From the NCBI GenBank assembly GCA_026003195.1, contig BPGU01000002.1:1133102-1197101 (forward strand): a stretch of DNA of 64,000 nucleotides. The letters are read 5' to 3'. The translations under genes were made by a program, and so were the position numbers. The notes beneath the pieces were generated by a model, which was given only the letters and a program-made list of their open reading frames with translations, was not told the origin of the DNA and made no database searches. Shown in pieces: positions 10,645 to 18,271 of this stretch; within the stretch, counting starts at the first letter, position 1, and every line of letters starts with the position of its first letter. Origin of the DNA: Armatimonadota bacterium (GTDB lineage Bacteria > Armatimonadota > HRBIN16).

Positions 10645-11505
10645 ATGCGTTTGCTGGTCACAGGAAGCAACGGATTCATCGGACAGCAAATGGTGAAACG
10701 GCTGATCGAGGAAGGATACACCCTTCGCACTTTCGACCGCACCGCTTGTGCCAGCAAAGACTGGGAGCATGTGGCAGGTGACCTGCGCGACGTGTATACC
10801 GTTCGGAGATTGGTTCAGGGTGTGGACGCAGTGGTTCATCTGGGAGCAATGTCCAGTGACCGTCGCAACGCCGCCGATGAAGTGCTGGCGGTGAACGTGC
10901 AGGGCACATGGAACGTGCTACAAGCGTGTGCAGAGGCGGGTGTTGGGCGTGTGGTCTATTTCTCCAGCATCAACGCGCTGGGTTGTGTCGGCGGGTATCG
11001 TCCGCCGGAGTATCTCCCGCTGGATGACTTCCACCCACGCCATCCGATGACCCCCTACCAGCTGTCCAAGCATCTGGCGGAGGAGGTCTGTCGCAGCTAT
11101 ACCGAGCGTTACGGCATCGTGACGATATGCTTCCGTCCCGTTTTCGTGCTCAACACGGCGCAACCATCCCCCTGGTGGCGGCGAGCACCTGCCGAGATGC
11201 GTGCGGAGTGGGGCAAAGATGAGCTGTGGGCATACGTGGACCTTCAGGACGTTTGCGATGCGGTGTTGCTTGCGCTCAAAGTGGATGGCGTTCAGCATGA
11301 CACCTTCTTGTTGAGCGCGAAAGACACCAGCGTCGAAATCCCCACAGCGGAACTGGTGCAGAAGTACTGGTCACATCTGCCCTGGCATGGCGACCTCCAC
11401 GCCTATGTAGCGGAAAACCCCTATCGCGCATTGATTGATACCTCCCATGCCGCTCAGGCACTGGGATGGGAAGCGAAGCGCTCGTGGAGAGATGCTTCGG
11501 GATAG
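10645..11505 (+). CDS. NAD(P)-dependent epimerase/dehydratase (extended SDR)
   Basis: A 286-residue extended short-chain dehydrogenase. The Rossmann motif GSNGFIG is at residues 7-13, the Ser of the catalytic triad is in YFSSIN (about 107-108), and YxxxK is YQLSK (Tyr138, Lys142). The family includes UDP-glucose 4-epimerase and related sugar-nucleotide enzymes, but the substrate cannot be read from sequence. AGGAGG lies 9-10 nt before ATG 10645. It is divergent from acnA and about 75 bp upstream of the chemotaxis cluster, from which it seems independent. Confidence 0.85.
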   Translation: MRLLVTGSNGFIGQQMVKRLIEEGYTLRTFDRTACASKDWEHVAGDLRDVYTVRRLVQGVDAVVHLGAMSSDRRNAADEVLAVNVQGTWNVLQACAEAGVGRVVYFSSINALGCVGGYRPPEYLPLDDFHPRHPMTPYQLSKHLAEEVCRSYTERYGIVTICFRPVFVLNTAQPSPWWRRAPAEMRAEWGKDELWAYVDLQDVCDAVLLALKVDGVQHDTFLLSAKDTSVEIPTAELVQKYWSHLPWHGDLHAYVAENPYRALIDTSHAAQALGWEAKRSWRDASG

Positions 11506-11527
11506 TTTCCCCTGGGCTGGGCGCTCT

Positions 11528-11554
11528 TTAGGAAAAAAAACAAAGTGCCGATAA
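11528..11554 (+). promoter_or_regulatory. Possible sigma-28 (FliA) promoter of chemotaxis cluster
   Basis: GCCGATAA at 11547-11554 is an exact match to the sigma-28 -10 consensus and lies 25 bp before the cheC start. The matching -35 (TTAGGAAA at 11528-11535, 11 bp spacing) is only a partial match to TAAAGTTT. The motility context supports the call. Confidence 0.5.
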
Positions 11555-11579
11555 TACGGATAGCCTAACGACAACAGGG

Positions 11580-12200
11580 ATGAAGAGCATGAGCGCCCAG
11601 CCACAATTTGCTCTCAGTCATGAACAGTATGACGCTCTGCGCGAAATCGCCAACATCGGGATGGGCAAAGCCTCTTCGGCACTCGCCGACCTGATTGGTA
11701 CCACCATCCTCATCAGCGTACCGCAGGCGGTTTGCGTATCCATCAGCGACCTTCCGAACGTTTTGCGCGACCCCGAGCAGGTGACCGCAGGTATCTACCT
11801 GCAGGTGACCGGAGAGGTGGCAGGGCACGCCACGTTCATCTTCGAGGTCGGCAGCGCGCATCGTCTTGCAGGGGCACTGCTGGGAATACAGGAGGTGAAT
11901 CTGGATGAAATCACCGCCTCCGCGCTGATGGAAATCGGCAACATCATGCTGAGCGCTTATCTCACCGCCATCAGCGATTTCACCGGGCTACAACTTCTAC
12001 CCAGCCCACCCGTGATGGCAGTGGATATGGGTTGCGCTATCCTCAGTGCGGTTATCGCCAACATGCAGAACCTGGACGATTACGCAGTGACCATTGCTAC
12101 CGATATTTACGATCCCCAGGGGCTGATTTCAGGTACGTTTGTCTTTCTGCCCGAGCCAGGCGGCATTCAGAGAATCCTCGAGTCTATAGGGATGGGTTAA
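11580..12200 (+). CDS. cheC: CheC-type CheY-P phosphatase
   Basis: A 206-residue CheC with the two pseudo-symmetric phosphatase helices: LREIANIGMGKAS (Glu22, Asn25) and LMEIGNIMLSAYL (Glu118, Asn121). CheC dephosphorylates phospho-CheY and its activity is raised by CheD, whose gene follows 4 bp later. The start may be ATG 11580 or ATG 11589; neither has a strong ribosome site. It leads the chemotaxis cluster behind the sigma-28-like box. Confidence 0.92.
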   Translation: MKSMSAQPQFALSHEQYDALREIANIGMGKASSALADLIGTTILISVPQAVCVSISDLPNVLRDPEQVTAGIYLQVTGEVAGHATFIFEVGSAHRLAGALLGIQEVNLDEITASALMEIGNIMLSAYLTAISDFTGLQLLPSPPVMAVDMGCAILSAVIANMQNLDDYAVTIATDIYDPQGLISGTFVFLPEPGGIQRILESIGMG

Positions 12201-12204
12201 AAGG

Positions 12205-12732
12205 ATGAGCAGCAATCTCACGGTGGGGATGGGAGAGATACAGGTGGTTCGCGGTGCCGGTCACGTTTTAACCGCTCTGGGATTGGGCTCTTGTATTGGT
12301 GTATGTTTGTATGACCCTTTGACACGGGTGGCGGGCATGGTGCATGTGGTACTCCCCCAGAGTCCAGCGGATAAGAGGGGAGAGTTACCGGGCAAGTTCG
12401 CTGACACTGCGATACCGGCTATTGTGCAGAGCATGGTAGAGATGGGTGCCAGTGCTTCCCGGCTGAAAGCGGCAATCGCAGGAGGGGCACAGCTCTTTCA
12501 GTTTGGGGTGAGCAGCTCGCTGGATGTGGGGGCGCGCAACGCGGAAGCGGTCATCGCCGCCCTGCGGAACGCGGGCATCCCCCTGCTGGCAAAGGACGTG
12601 GGGGGCAGTGTGGGACGCACCCTCCGCCTGGTCTCGGATAATGGACTGGTGGTGGTGCGTACCATCGGCGGCGTAGAGCGCGAACTGGCGGTACTGGGCA
12701 GTATTCTAGCCTCTTCAGGGGTGGCAGCATGA
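12205..12732 (+). CDS. cheD: Chemoreceptor glutamine deamidase CheD
   Basis: A 175-residue CheD. The catalytic Cys is in GLGSCIGV (Cys30) and the His in GMVHVVLP (His47). CheD deamidates receptor glutamines and binds CheC. The presence of cheC-cheD implies a receptor adaptation system of the Bacillus/Thermotoga type, though no receptor gene is in this window. It starts 4 bp after cheC and overlaps the HDOD gene by 4 bp. Confidence 0.95.
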   Translation: MSSNLTVGMGEIQVVRGAGHVLTALGLGSCIGVCLYDPLTRVAGMVHVVLPQSPADKRGELPGKFADTAIPAIVQSMVEMGASASRLKAAIAGGAQLFQFGVSSSLDVGARNAEAVIAALRNAGIPLLAKDVGGSVGRTLRLVSDNGLVVVRTIGGVERELAVLGSILASSGVAA

Positions 12733-13610
12733 ACGCAACAGGAACTTCCGAAAAACTGCAGCAGCTGGTGCAGACCATTCGGGACCTGCCAGCATTGCCT
12801 GAGGTGGTCGTGCGCGTGATGCGGATGGCGGAAGACCCTCGTTCGGACGCGCAGGGGATCGCGCGGGTGATCGCCACCGACCAGGCGATGGCGGCGCGTG
12901 TGCTCAAGCTCGCCAACTCCGCCTTTTACGGACTGCCACGCCGCGTCAGCACCCTCTCGGAGGCTGTGGTCATTCTGGGTTTCCGCACCATCAAGAACCT
13001 TGCTATCGCGGCATCTACCTTCGAACTGCTCAACCGTGAGATTGCAGGCTACTGGCTGCAGCGCGGGGAGCTCTGGCGGCACTCCCTTGCCTGTGCTATC
13101 GGCGCACAACTGATCGCCCGAAGGGTGCGGTTACCCGTCTCTGAAGAGGCTTTCGTGGCTGGACTGCTGCATGACATCGGCAAGGTGGCGATTCACCTCT
13201 TCGTCCGCGAACAGTTTGACCAGATTATGGAACGTGCTTTGCAGGACCGCATCCCCTTTGTCGAGGCAGAGCAGGCGGTTCTGGGCTTCAATCATGCGAT
13301 GGCAGGTGGGCTCATCGCGGAGAAGTGGAACCTGCCCCCCCTGCTGGTCTCTGTCATCAAGTATCATCATCAACCGTCCAGCGCACCGGAAAAAGAGCCG
13401 ATGATTTCTGTGGTGCATCTTGCTGACCTGCTCTCCATTACGATGGGCATCGGCATTGGCGGAGACGGACTGTATTACACCCTCGAAGAGGGCACGCTGG
13501 CGATGTTTCATCTGGAGCAGGCGGATATCGACGAGCTGTGCGAGCAGATGGTGGACCAGATGGCTCAAGCAGCGAATCTTCAGGAGCAACCGGAGGTCGC
13601 ATTGCGGTGA
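12729..13610 (+). CDS. HDOD-domain signalling protein
   Basis: A 293-residue protein that is nearly all HDOD domain: LPALPEVVVRVMRMAEDP at the start, KLANSAFYGLPRRVSTLSEAVVILGF in the middle and a retained HDIGK ([11 protein letters not shown]) that many HDOD proteins have lost. HDOD proteins are regulatory relatives of HD phosphodiesterases and often occur near chemotaxis or c-di-GMP genes. It overlaps cheD by 4 bp (ATGA) and cheR by 4 bp (GTGA), so it is embedded in the cluster and likely part of the pathway. Whether it keeps phosphodiesterase activity is unknown. Confidence 0.9.
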   Translation: MNATGTSEKLQQLVQTIRDLPALPEVVVRVMRMAEDPRSDAQGIARVIATDQAMAARVLKLANSAFYGLPRRVSTLSEAVVILGFRTIKNLAIAASTFELLNREIAGYWLQRGELWRHSLACAIGAQLIARRVRLPVSEEAFVAGLLHDIGKVAIHLFVREQFDQIMERALQDRIPFVEAEQAVLGFNHAMAGGLIAEKWNLPPLLVSVIKYHHQPSSAPEKEPMISVVHLADLLSITMGIGIGGDGLYYTLEEGTLAMFHLEQADIDELCEQMVDQMAQAANLQEQPEVALR

Positions 13611-14416
13611 GAGGCACATTCTCTTCGGACGATTACCTGTGGTTCTGTGAACAGGTGCTGCGCCAAACGGGGCTAGACCTGCAGCAGTACAAGCGTCCGC
13701 AGATGGAGCGTCGCTTGCGCTCGATGGCAGAACGTGTGGGCGCGCGAAACCTCGAAGAGTACTGGAGGATACTGGAAAAAGACCGTCAGATCTTCACCCA
13801 GTTTATTGACCGAATCACCATCAATGTGTCCGAGTTGTTTCGCAACCCAGAGAAGTTCGAGGAACTCCGTCAGGTGATACTCCCCGAGATACGTCGTCTG
13901 GGTAGTCCGCTGAAAGTGTGGAGCGCAGGATGCTCGTATGGAGCGGAGCCCTATTCGCTCGCCATTCTGCTAGAGGAGATGCGTCCGCTCAACTACCATA
14001 TCCTCGCCACCGATGTGGACGAAACCATCCTGAACAAAGCGCGAGAGGGCTACTTTGCCCCCGAAGACATGCGCAACGTGAACGCACAGTGGAAGCAGAA
14101 GTACTTCGTGCAGCAGGATAATCGCTATCAGGTCAAACCCGAGCTGAAACGGAACATTACCTTCCGCAAGCATAACCTGCTGGCAGACCCCTTCGACAGT
14201 GGCTTCCATCTGATTGTCTGTCGAAACGTAGTCATCTATTTTACCGAAGAGGCGAAGGACAGTCTGTACAGGCGGTTTTTCCAGTCTCTGGTGCCCGGCG
14301 GAGTGCTCTTCGTCGGCAGCACAGAGCGCATCTTCAACTATCGGGAACTGGGCTTCGAAATGCCTTTGTCGTTTTTCTACCGCAAGCCTGCGCTCGGCAT
14401 CAGCAGAGCAGCGTAA
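13607..14416 (+). CDS. cheR: Chemoreceptor methyltransferase CheR
   Basis: A 269-residue SAM-dependent methyltransferase that methylates receptor glutamates. The N-terminal all-alpha domain (QMERRLRSMA.. TINVSELFRNPEKF) and the SAM-binding SAGCSYGAEPYSLA segment are present, followed by ILATDVDETIL and HLIVCRNVVIYF. I use GTG 13607, which overlaps the previous stop (GTGA) with GGAGGT 9-10 nt upstream; the longer frame from 13538 overlaps the HDOD gene by 73 bp. The usual opposing methylesterase gene cheB is not in view. Confidence 0.95.
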   Translation: MRGTFSSDDYLWFCEQVLRQTGLDLQQYKRPQMERRLRSMAERVGARNLEEYWRILEKDRQIFTQFIDRITINVSELFRNPEKFEELRQVILPEIRRLGSPLKVWSAGCSYGAEPYSLAILLEEMRPLNYHILATDVDETILNKAREGYFAPEDMRNVNAQWKQKYFVQQDNRYQVKPELKRNITFRKHNLLADPFDSGFHLIVCRNVVIYFTEEAKDSLYRRFFQSLVPGGVLFVGSTERIFNYRELGFEMPLSFFYRKPALGISRAA

Positions 14417-14459
14417 ACATGGAATAACCCAACAGGAGGAACGCTAAGGGGGAACAGTG

Positions 14460-14825
14460 ATGGGCAAGAGGATACTGGTGACCGATGATGCGCTGTTTAT
14501 GCGCGTCACGCTGAAAAACATTCTCACGCAGCACGGCTACGAGGTCGTGGGTGAAGCGACCAACGGGCGCGAGTCGGTGGAGCTCTACAAGAACCTGAAA
14601 CCCGACCTGGTCACGATGGACATCACCATGCCCGAAATGGACGGTATCAGCGCGGTGCGCGAGATTAAGAAGATTGACCCGGAAGCGCGCATTGTAATGG
14701 TGACCGCCATGGGGCAGAAGAACCTGGTGGTGGAAGCGATTCAGGCAGGTGCGAAGGATTTCATCGTGAAGCCTTTCCAGCCTGAGCGCGTCATCGAGAG
14801 CGTGCAAAAACTGCTGGGCAACTGA
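14460..14825 (+). CDS. cheY: CheY-like single-domain response regulator
   Basis: A 121-residue receiver domain with no output domain. Acidic pocket DD (Asp9, Asp10), phospho-acceptor Asp54 in TMDITMPEMDG, Thr82 and Lys104 in VKPF are all present. ATG 14460 is preferred over GTG 14457 for its spacing from AGGGGG. Its context between cheR and cheX marks it as the probable motor-binding CheY dephosphorylated by CheC and CheX. Confidence 0.93.
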   Translation: MGKRILVTDDALFMRVTLKNILTQHGYEVVGEATNGRESVELYKNLKPDLVTMDITMPEMDGISAVREIKKIDPEARIVMVTAMGQKNLVVEAIQAGAKDFIVKPFQPERVIESVQKLLGN

Positions 14826-14838
14826 AAGGGGTCTGAAC

Positions 14839-15309
14839 ATGATGCGCGTCGAGTACATAAACCCGTTTGTCAGCGCCGCATACTCGGTGCTGGAGATGGT
14901 GCTGGGTATTCAGCCGGAGAAGGGGCAGCTGGCGATGCGCCCGGGCATTTTCACCACCCAGCAGTGCAGCATTGTGATGGGCGTCACGGGCAAAGTGGAA
15001 GGTTCAGTCATCTACGGCATGGCTCTGACCACCGCCGACAAGATAGCCTCCCACATGATTGGACAGCCTATCCGCACCTTTGACGCGCTGGCTGCGAGCG
15101 CGATCGCGGAGCTGGGCAACATGATCACGGGTAACGCCGCCGCGTTGCTCGCGGAAAAAGGTTACACCTGTGATATTTCACCTCCCAGTATCATCCGGGG
15201 AAGCAATGTCAAAATCTCCACCGTGAACACGCCCGCGCTGGTAGTACCCATTCTTCTGGGAGACTTTGGCTCTATCGAAATCAACGTCAGCTTGCAGGAG
15301 AGAAAATAA
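14839..15309 (+). CDS. cheX: CheX-family CheY-P phosphatase
   Basis: A 156-residue protein that starts VEYINPF as CheX proteins do and has a single ExxN phosphatase motif, AELGNMITGNAA (Glu91, Asn94). CheX acts as a homodimer on phospho-CheY. It follows cheY by 13 bp. Having both cheC and cheX in one cluster gives two different phosphatases for one regulator. Confidence 0.88.
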   Translation: MMRVEYINPFVSAAYSVLEMVLGIQPEKGQLAMRPGIFTTQQCSIVMGVTGKVEGSVIYGMALTTADKIASHMIGQPIRTFDALAASAIAELGNMITGNAAALLAEKGYTCDISPPSIIRGSNVKISTVNTPALVVPILLGDFGSIEINVSLQERK

Positions 15310-15310
15310 A

Positions 15311-15490
15311 GTGCGCATCGAAGACCGAGCGGCGATGACGCTTCTGACGTCGATACTGCGCAGCGAACAGCAGGGACAGGAATACCAGGTGAGGATGCTG
15401 CGCAAGACAATGGATGCCCAGCAGCAAACTGGCGAACAACTGGTGCAGATGATCGAGGATGCTGGGAAGCTGCTGGATATCCGAGCATAA
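15311..15490 (+). CDS. Small YjfB-like putative motility protein
   Basis: A 59-residue frame starting at GTG 15311, 1 nt after the cheX stop, with AGGAGA upstream. The pattern LLTSILRSEQQGQEYQVRMLRKTMDAQQQTGEQLVQMIE resembles the YjfB motility family (PF14070), short helical proteins with a conserved 'LLKKAMDxxxQQGxxLLxxL' stretch found beside flagellar genes. It sits between cheX and cheW. The assignment is by pattern only. Confidence 0.65.
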   Translation: MRIEDRAAMTLLTSILRSEQQGQEYQVRMLRKTMDAQQQTGEQLVQMIEDAGKLLDIRA

Positions 15491-15510
15491 CACCCTGAAG
15501 GAGGTCACCC

Positions 15511-15987
15511 ATGCCTCAGGAGGGACAGAATCTGTATGTGCAGGCGACGGTAGGCGGAGAAAGGGTGGGCTTTCCCGTCACTGCGGTGCGGGAAATCATC
15601 CACGTTCCGCCCATCTCACGTGTGCCTCGCGCGCCCCGCTGGCTACAGGGTATAGCCGCTTTACGAGGAGCCACCATTCCCATCGTATGCCTTCGAGAGC
15701 GGTTTGGCATGGAGCTGACACCGCCTGACCCGCAGATGCGCGTGGTAGTGGCGGAAGTGTACGGACAGCCGGTAGGTTTCCTGGTGGATAGCGTCAGCAC
15801 GGTGCACCGCTTCGCCAAGGAGGATATCGAACCTCCTACCGCTCTTTTGCTCAACGAGCAGAATAACTACGTGCAGGCTATCGGGCATGACGGCGAAACG
15901 CTGGTGCTTTTACTGAACCCAGACCGCCTCCTGGAGAAGAAACAGGTGGAACGCCTGAGCCATCTCTCCACGCCACAGGCAGCCTGA
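15511..15987 (+). CDS. cheW: Chemotaxis adaptor CheW
   Basis: A 158-residue CheW coupling receptors to the CheA kinase. Typical segments are FPVTAVREIIHVPPISRVPRAP, LQGIAALRGATIPIVCLRERFG and VGFLVDSVSTVHRF. AAGGAGGT precedes ATG 15511. It is the last gene of the cluster; no cheA lies in the window, so the kinase must be encoded elsewhere. Confidence 0.93.
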   Translation: MPQEGQNLYVQATVGGERVGFPVTAVREIIHVPPISRVPRAPRWLQGIAALRGATIPIVCLRERFGMELTPPDPQMRVVVAEVYGQPVGFLVDSVSTVHRFAKEDIEPPTALLLNEQNNYVQAIGHDGETLVLLLNPDRLLEKKQVERLSHLSTPQAA

Positions 15988-16066
15988 CGATCGCCCTCTC
16001 TTTCTCCCTCCTGCCTGCCCCACAGGCGGAAGGTGGAGGCTCCATTTCCCTCAGCATCTTGGGCGC

Positions 16067-16096
16067 AAAAAAAACGGCGGGGTAGCTAGCCCCGCC
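16067..16096 (-). terminator. Rho-independent terminator on minus strand
   Basis: GGCGGGG (16076-16082) pairs with CCCCGCC (16090-16096) across a 7-nt loop. Eight A residues at 16067-16074 become a U-tract when read on the minus strand, so the terminator serves leftward transcription. Read rightward it lacks a U-tract, though the stem may still stop cheW transcripts. Confidence 0.8.
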
Positions 16097-16232
16097 AAAT
16101 GCGCACAGTCTCCCGTGTTCGCTTGTTGTTGTGTAGAGGGTGCTGTTAAGCTTTTCATCATCGCCGCGAGAGAATAACCGGAGCGATGATTGCTGTCTAT
16201 CGCTTATCGTCGCGGCTTGTCCCTCTTTCCGC
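16067..16232 (-). ncRNA. Candidate structured small RNA, about 165 nt
   Basis: No protein frame explains this stretch, but the minus strand has the parts of a short transcript. An extended -10 box (TGATATAAT, 16246-16238) predicts a start near 16232, and a strong terminator ends it near 16067. In between, complementary arms can pair: AGAGGG with CCCTCT (outer), GCCGCGA with TCGCGGC (middle) and GCGAT with ATCGC (inner). The transcript would not lead into a minus-strand gene, since cheW lies on the other strand. Size and nested stems recall 6S-type RNAs, but I see no diagnostic motif, so the class is open. Confidence 0.48.
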
Positions 16233-16237
16233 CTATT

Positions 16238-16246
16238 ATTATATCA
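16238..16246 (-). promoter_or_regulatory. Extended -10 promoter of the candidate small RNA
   Basis: TGA followed directly by TATAAT on the minus strand forms an extended -10 element. The -35 position is weak, as often with extended -10 promoters. Confidence 0.45.
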
Positions 16247-16480
16247 TGGCTTTTGTTAAGAAAATGTTAAGGTTGAGATTTTTTGCACAAGAGAATTACG
16301 AATTCAGGGCATATGGTTTCGCGAGTTCTGACAATATCCTTACTTATTTGTCATAGCGATAGAGAAAAACGGGCGTTCGAGCAGTGCAGATTGTTCTCAT
16401 TTTGACAGTTCGATGATGCTTGAGGGTGAAGCATTAGGCGACCAAAAGGAAGGTTGCTTCGGCACGGCGTGCCTCGCAAG

Positions 16481-16552
16481 GACACGAGAAAACGGCTCGG
16501 CAGGACTTCACCCTCCAGTGCGGTGTCATGCTGCGCGGCAGTGAAGCATCTC
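16481..16552 (+). repeat. Dispersed repeat, family 2 copy a
   Basis: This block (GACACGAGAAAACGGCTCGG ... AGTGCGGTGTC ... GAAGCATCTC) matches the reverse complement of 59184-59257 over about 72 bp with few gaps. The surrounding 16405-16640 stretch is a mosaic of such repeats and has no reading frame of substance. Confidence 0.7.
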
Positions 16553-16570
16553 AAAGCGCCGTTACAGCAA

Positions 16571-16595
16571 GATTCTTCGCTTGCGCTGTATGACA
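16571..16595 (-). repeat. Partial copy of dispersed repeat family 3
   Basis: Read on the minus strand this is TGTCATACAGCGCAAGCGAA followed by GAATC, close to the start of the hairpin repeat at 63399-63472. The remaining 16600-16850 stretch holds an inverted repeat (ACTGGTTTTC near 16741 and GAAAACCAGT near 16802) and no gene. Confidence 0.55.
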
Positions 16596-16854
16596 GCGAG
16601 GCGAGACAGCCTCGGCATCATCCTCAAATCATATTTTGACAAAGCAGTAGAACGCTAAATGTTGCCATAGATCACCCAGCGATTGAGAATCGCGGGCAAC
16701 ACCACCATCTTCAGGAAAAGGTCTGACAAAGTAGTAGTCTGACTGGTTTTCGCATCTCGTTTTCTTCATCCATTACGATGGTGATACCAGCGTTTTAACG
16801 AGAAAACCAGTTAGTCCTGGTCGCTAAATCACCCGGAAAACACTGTCGCCGGTA

Positions 16855-16884
16855 TTGCGCGAAAATTGATTGATATGATATAAT
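16855..16884 (+). promoter_or_regulatory. Promoter of OsmC gene, TTGCGC-N18-TATAAT
   Basis: TTGCGC at 16855-16860 and TATAAT at 16879-16884 are 18 bp apart and 33 bp ahead of the start codon. The same -35/-10 pair and spacing occurs before the frameshifted glycosyltransferase at 45984-46013. Confidence 0.6.
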
Positions 16885-16917
16885 TAGTCAACAATAGATG
16901 CACGAGGGAGGACTAGG

Positions 16918-17406
16918 ATGGCACACACCACCGAACCCGTATGGATGCATTTGAGCGCGGACGGAAAGCTGGAGGGCGGAATGCGCACACGCTTGCAGGT
17001 GCGTCACTTTGATCCTTTCTACAGCGACGAACCTCCTTCCTTTGGGGGACAAGATAGCGCTCCGAATCCCATGGAGCTGGTACTCGCAGCTCTCAATGGC
17101 TGTTTGACCGTGATGACGCAGGTGATTGCGCGGGAGAAGGGCATTGACATCCATGGAATCACCCTGCGTGCCGAGGGTTCCCTGGACCTGCGCGGCGCAA
17201 TGGGTGACCCTAGCGTACCACCCTATTTCCGCACGGTGCGCGAAAAGGTGGAGTTGGTTACCTCTGCCTCTGCCGAGCAAGTGCAGGCTTTACAGCAGGA
17301 GGTACAGCGCCGTTGCCCCGTTTACACCCTGCTGAAAGCGGCTGGGGTAGAGGTGCACAGTGAGTGGACTATCTCTGCACCTGTTGCCGAGTCTGCGACA
17401 CCATAA
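16918..17406 (+). CDS. OsmC/Ohr-family peroxiredoxin-like protein
   Basis: A 162-residue OsmC-family protein, which reduces organic hydroperoxides through two cysteines. Both are present: PMELVLAALNGCLTV (Cys62) and RRCPVYTLL (Cys133). The length is slightly above the roughly 140 residues typical of the family, with extra residues at the C-terminus. GAGGGAGGA precedes ATG 16918. It stands alone with its own promoter. It could be OsmC-like rather than Ohr proper. Confidence 0.9.
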   Translation: MAHTTEPVWMHLSADGKLEGGMRTRLQVRHFDPFYSDEPPSFGGQDSAPNPMELVLAALNGCLTVMTQVIAREKGIDIHGITLRAEGSLDLRGAMGDPSVPPYFRTVREKVELVTSASAEQVQALQQEVQRRCPVYTLLKAAGVEVHSEWTISAPVAESATP

Positions 17407-17620
17407 GAGAGGATGCTGGCACACCCTTTATCCTGCCGCGCAAGCAGGTTTTTCTGTAGAGAGGCACGCTCCGTCGCCACTGTGACCTGCAGGATGTGAC
17501 GGAGCACACCCTTCCCCATAGCCGTATGTGTCACTGTAAGCCGAGAACCAATCACCCGGAGGCAGGGGGAAACAGTGGGCACACCGCGAATCAAAGCGCA
17601 ACCGACCGTGGAGGTATCCC

Positions 17621-18199
17621 ATGCCTGCAACGCCCGCTTGCGAGGTTCCCCAGCAGGCTCGCTTTCGCCTGGAAGGCTGGATCGGCGAACGCCCGCAAGC
17701 CAACTTGAATCAGGGGTTGTTGACCGCGCCTATCGCTAATCCGGCGATGTTGCAGATGTTTCGTGACCGCGACTGCCAGCCACGCCGTGCGCTGGTGCCG
17801 TGGGCAGGCGAGTTCGCCGGAAAATATCTCCTCTCCGCTGCTATCGCCGCGCGTCTTCGCCTGGACTTCCGCCTGCATGCCTGGCTGGGCGAACGAGAGC
17901 AGGCGGGGAAGGTATCGCTGTACCGGGGACCGATTTTGCTCGCGTACGACCAGCGTTTCAACGCCATGGACCCCGATGAGGTACCGACGCTCTCCTTATC
18001 CAGCCTGCGTTATGCGGAGGAGCAGAAAACAGAAACGCCCCCGCCACTCTTGCTGCTTCGCTTCACGGGGACAGACGGGCGTGCTCTGCGATTGTGCGAC
18101 TTTGCCAGCGCGGGCGCAGCAGGTACGGTGTATCGCTCCTGGCTTCCCATGCGGGAAACCGCCCTGCCCGAAGAGATGCGCAGTCCGTTCGCCGTATAG
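17621..18199 (+). CDS. Remnant of a GH127 (DUF1680) glycosidase with large internal deletion
   Basis: A 192-codon frame with GGAGGT 5-6 nt upstream of its ATG. Residues 20-75 (ANLNQGLLTAPIANPAMLQM, then FRDRD and LVPWAGEFAGKYL) look like the N-terminus of GH127 beta-L-arabinofuranosidases, while residues 87-120 (GEREQAGKVSLYRGPILLAY, then DQRFN) look like their C-terminal beta domain. Full enzymes exceed 550 residues, so the whole catalytic barrel seems to be missing between about residues 80 and 87, with the frame kept. It therefore cannot be an active glycosidase; either a decaying gene or a reused beta domain. Family assignment is from memory of the motif pattern. The 214 bp upstream hold no gene. 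Confidence 0.55.
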   Translation: MPATPACEVPQQARFRLEGWIGERPQANLNQGLLTAPIANPAMLQMFRDRDCQPRRALVPWAGEFAGKYLLSAAIAARLRLDFRLHAWLGEREQAGKVSLYRGPILLAYDQRFNAMDPDEVPTLSLSSLRYAEEQKTETPPPLLLLRFTGTDGRALRLCDFASAGAAGTVYRSWLPMRETALPEEMRSPFAV

Positions 18200-18200
18200 A

Positions 18201-18230
18201 TTGACCGGAGACCGGTTTTGGTGATACACT
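18201..18230 (+). promoter_or_regulatory. Promoter of the nfeD operon, TTGACC-N18-TACACT
   Basis: TTGACC at 18201-18206 and TACACT at 18225-18230, 18 bp apart. The predicted start near 18237 rules out the longer frame beginning at TTG 18218 and supports ATG 18272. Confidence 0.6.
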
Positions 18231-18271
18231 ATGGACGGAACCTTCCATTCTGGGAAAGGGACGGATGCAGT

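Noticed and set aside
17440..17510. CTCCGTC/GACGGAG inverted repeat as a terminator after the OsmC gene
   Set aside because: Seven base pairs with a loop over 20 nt and no U-tract; too weak to call.
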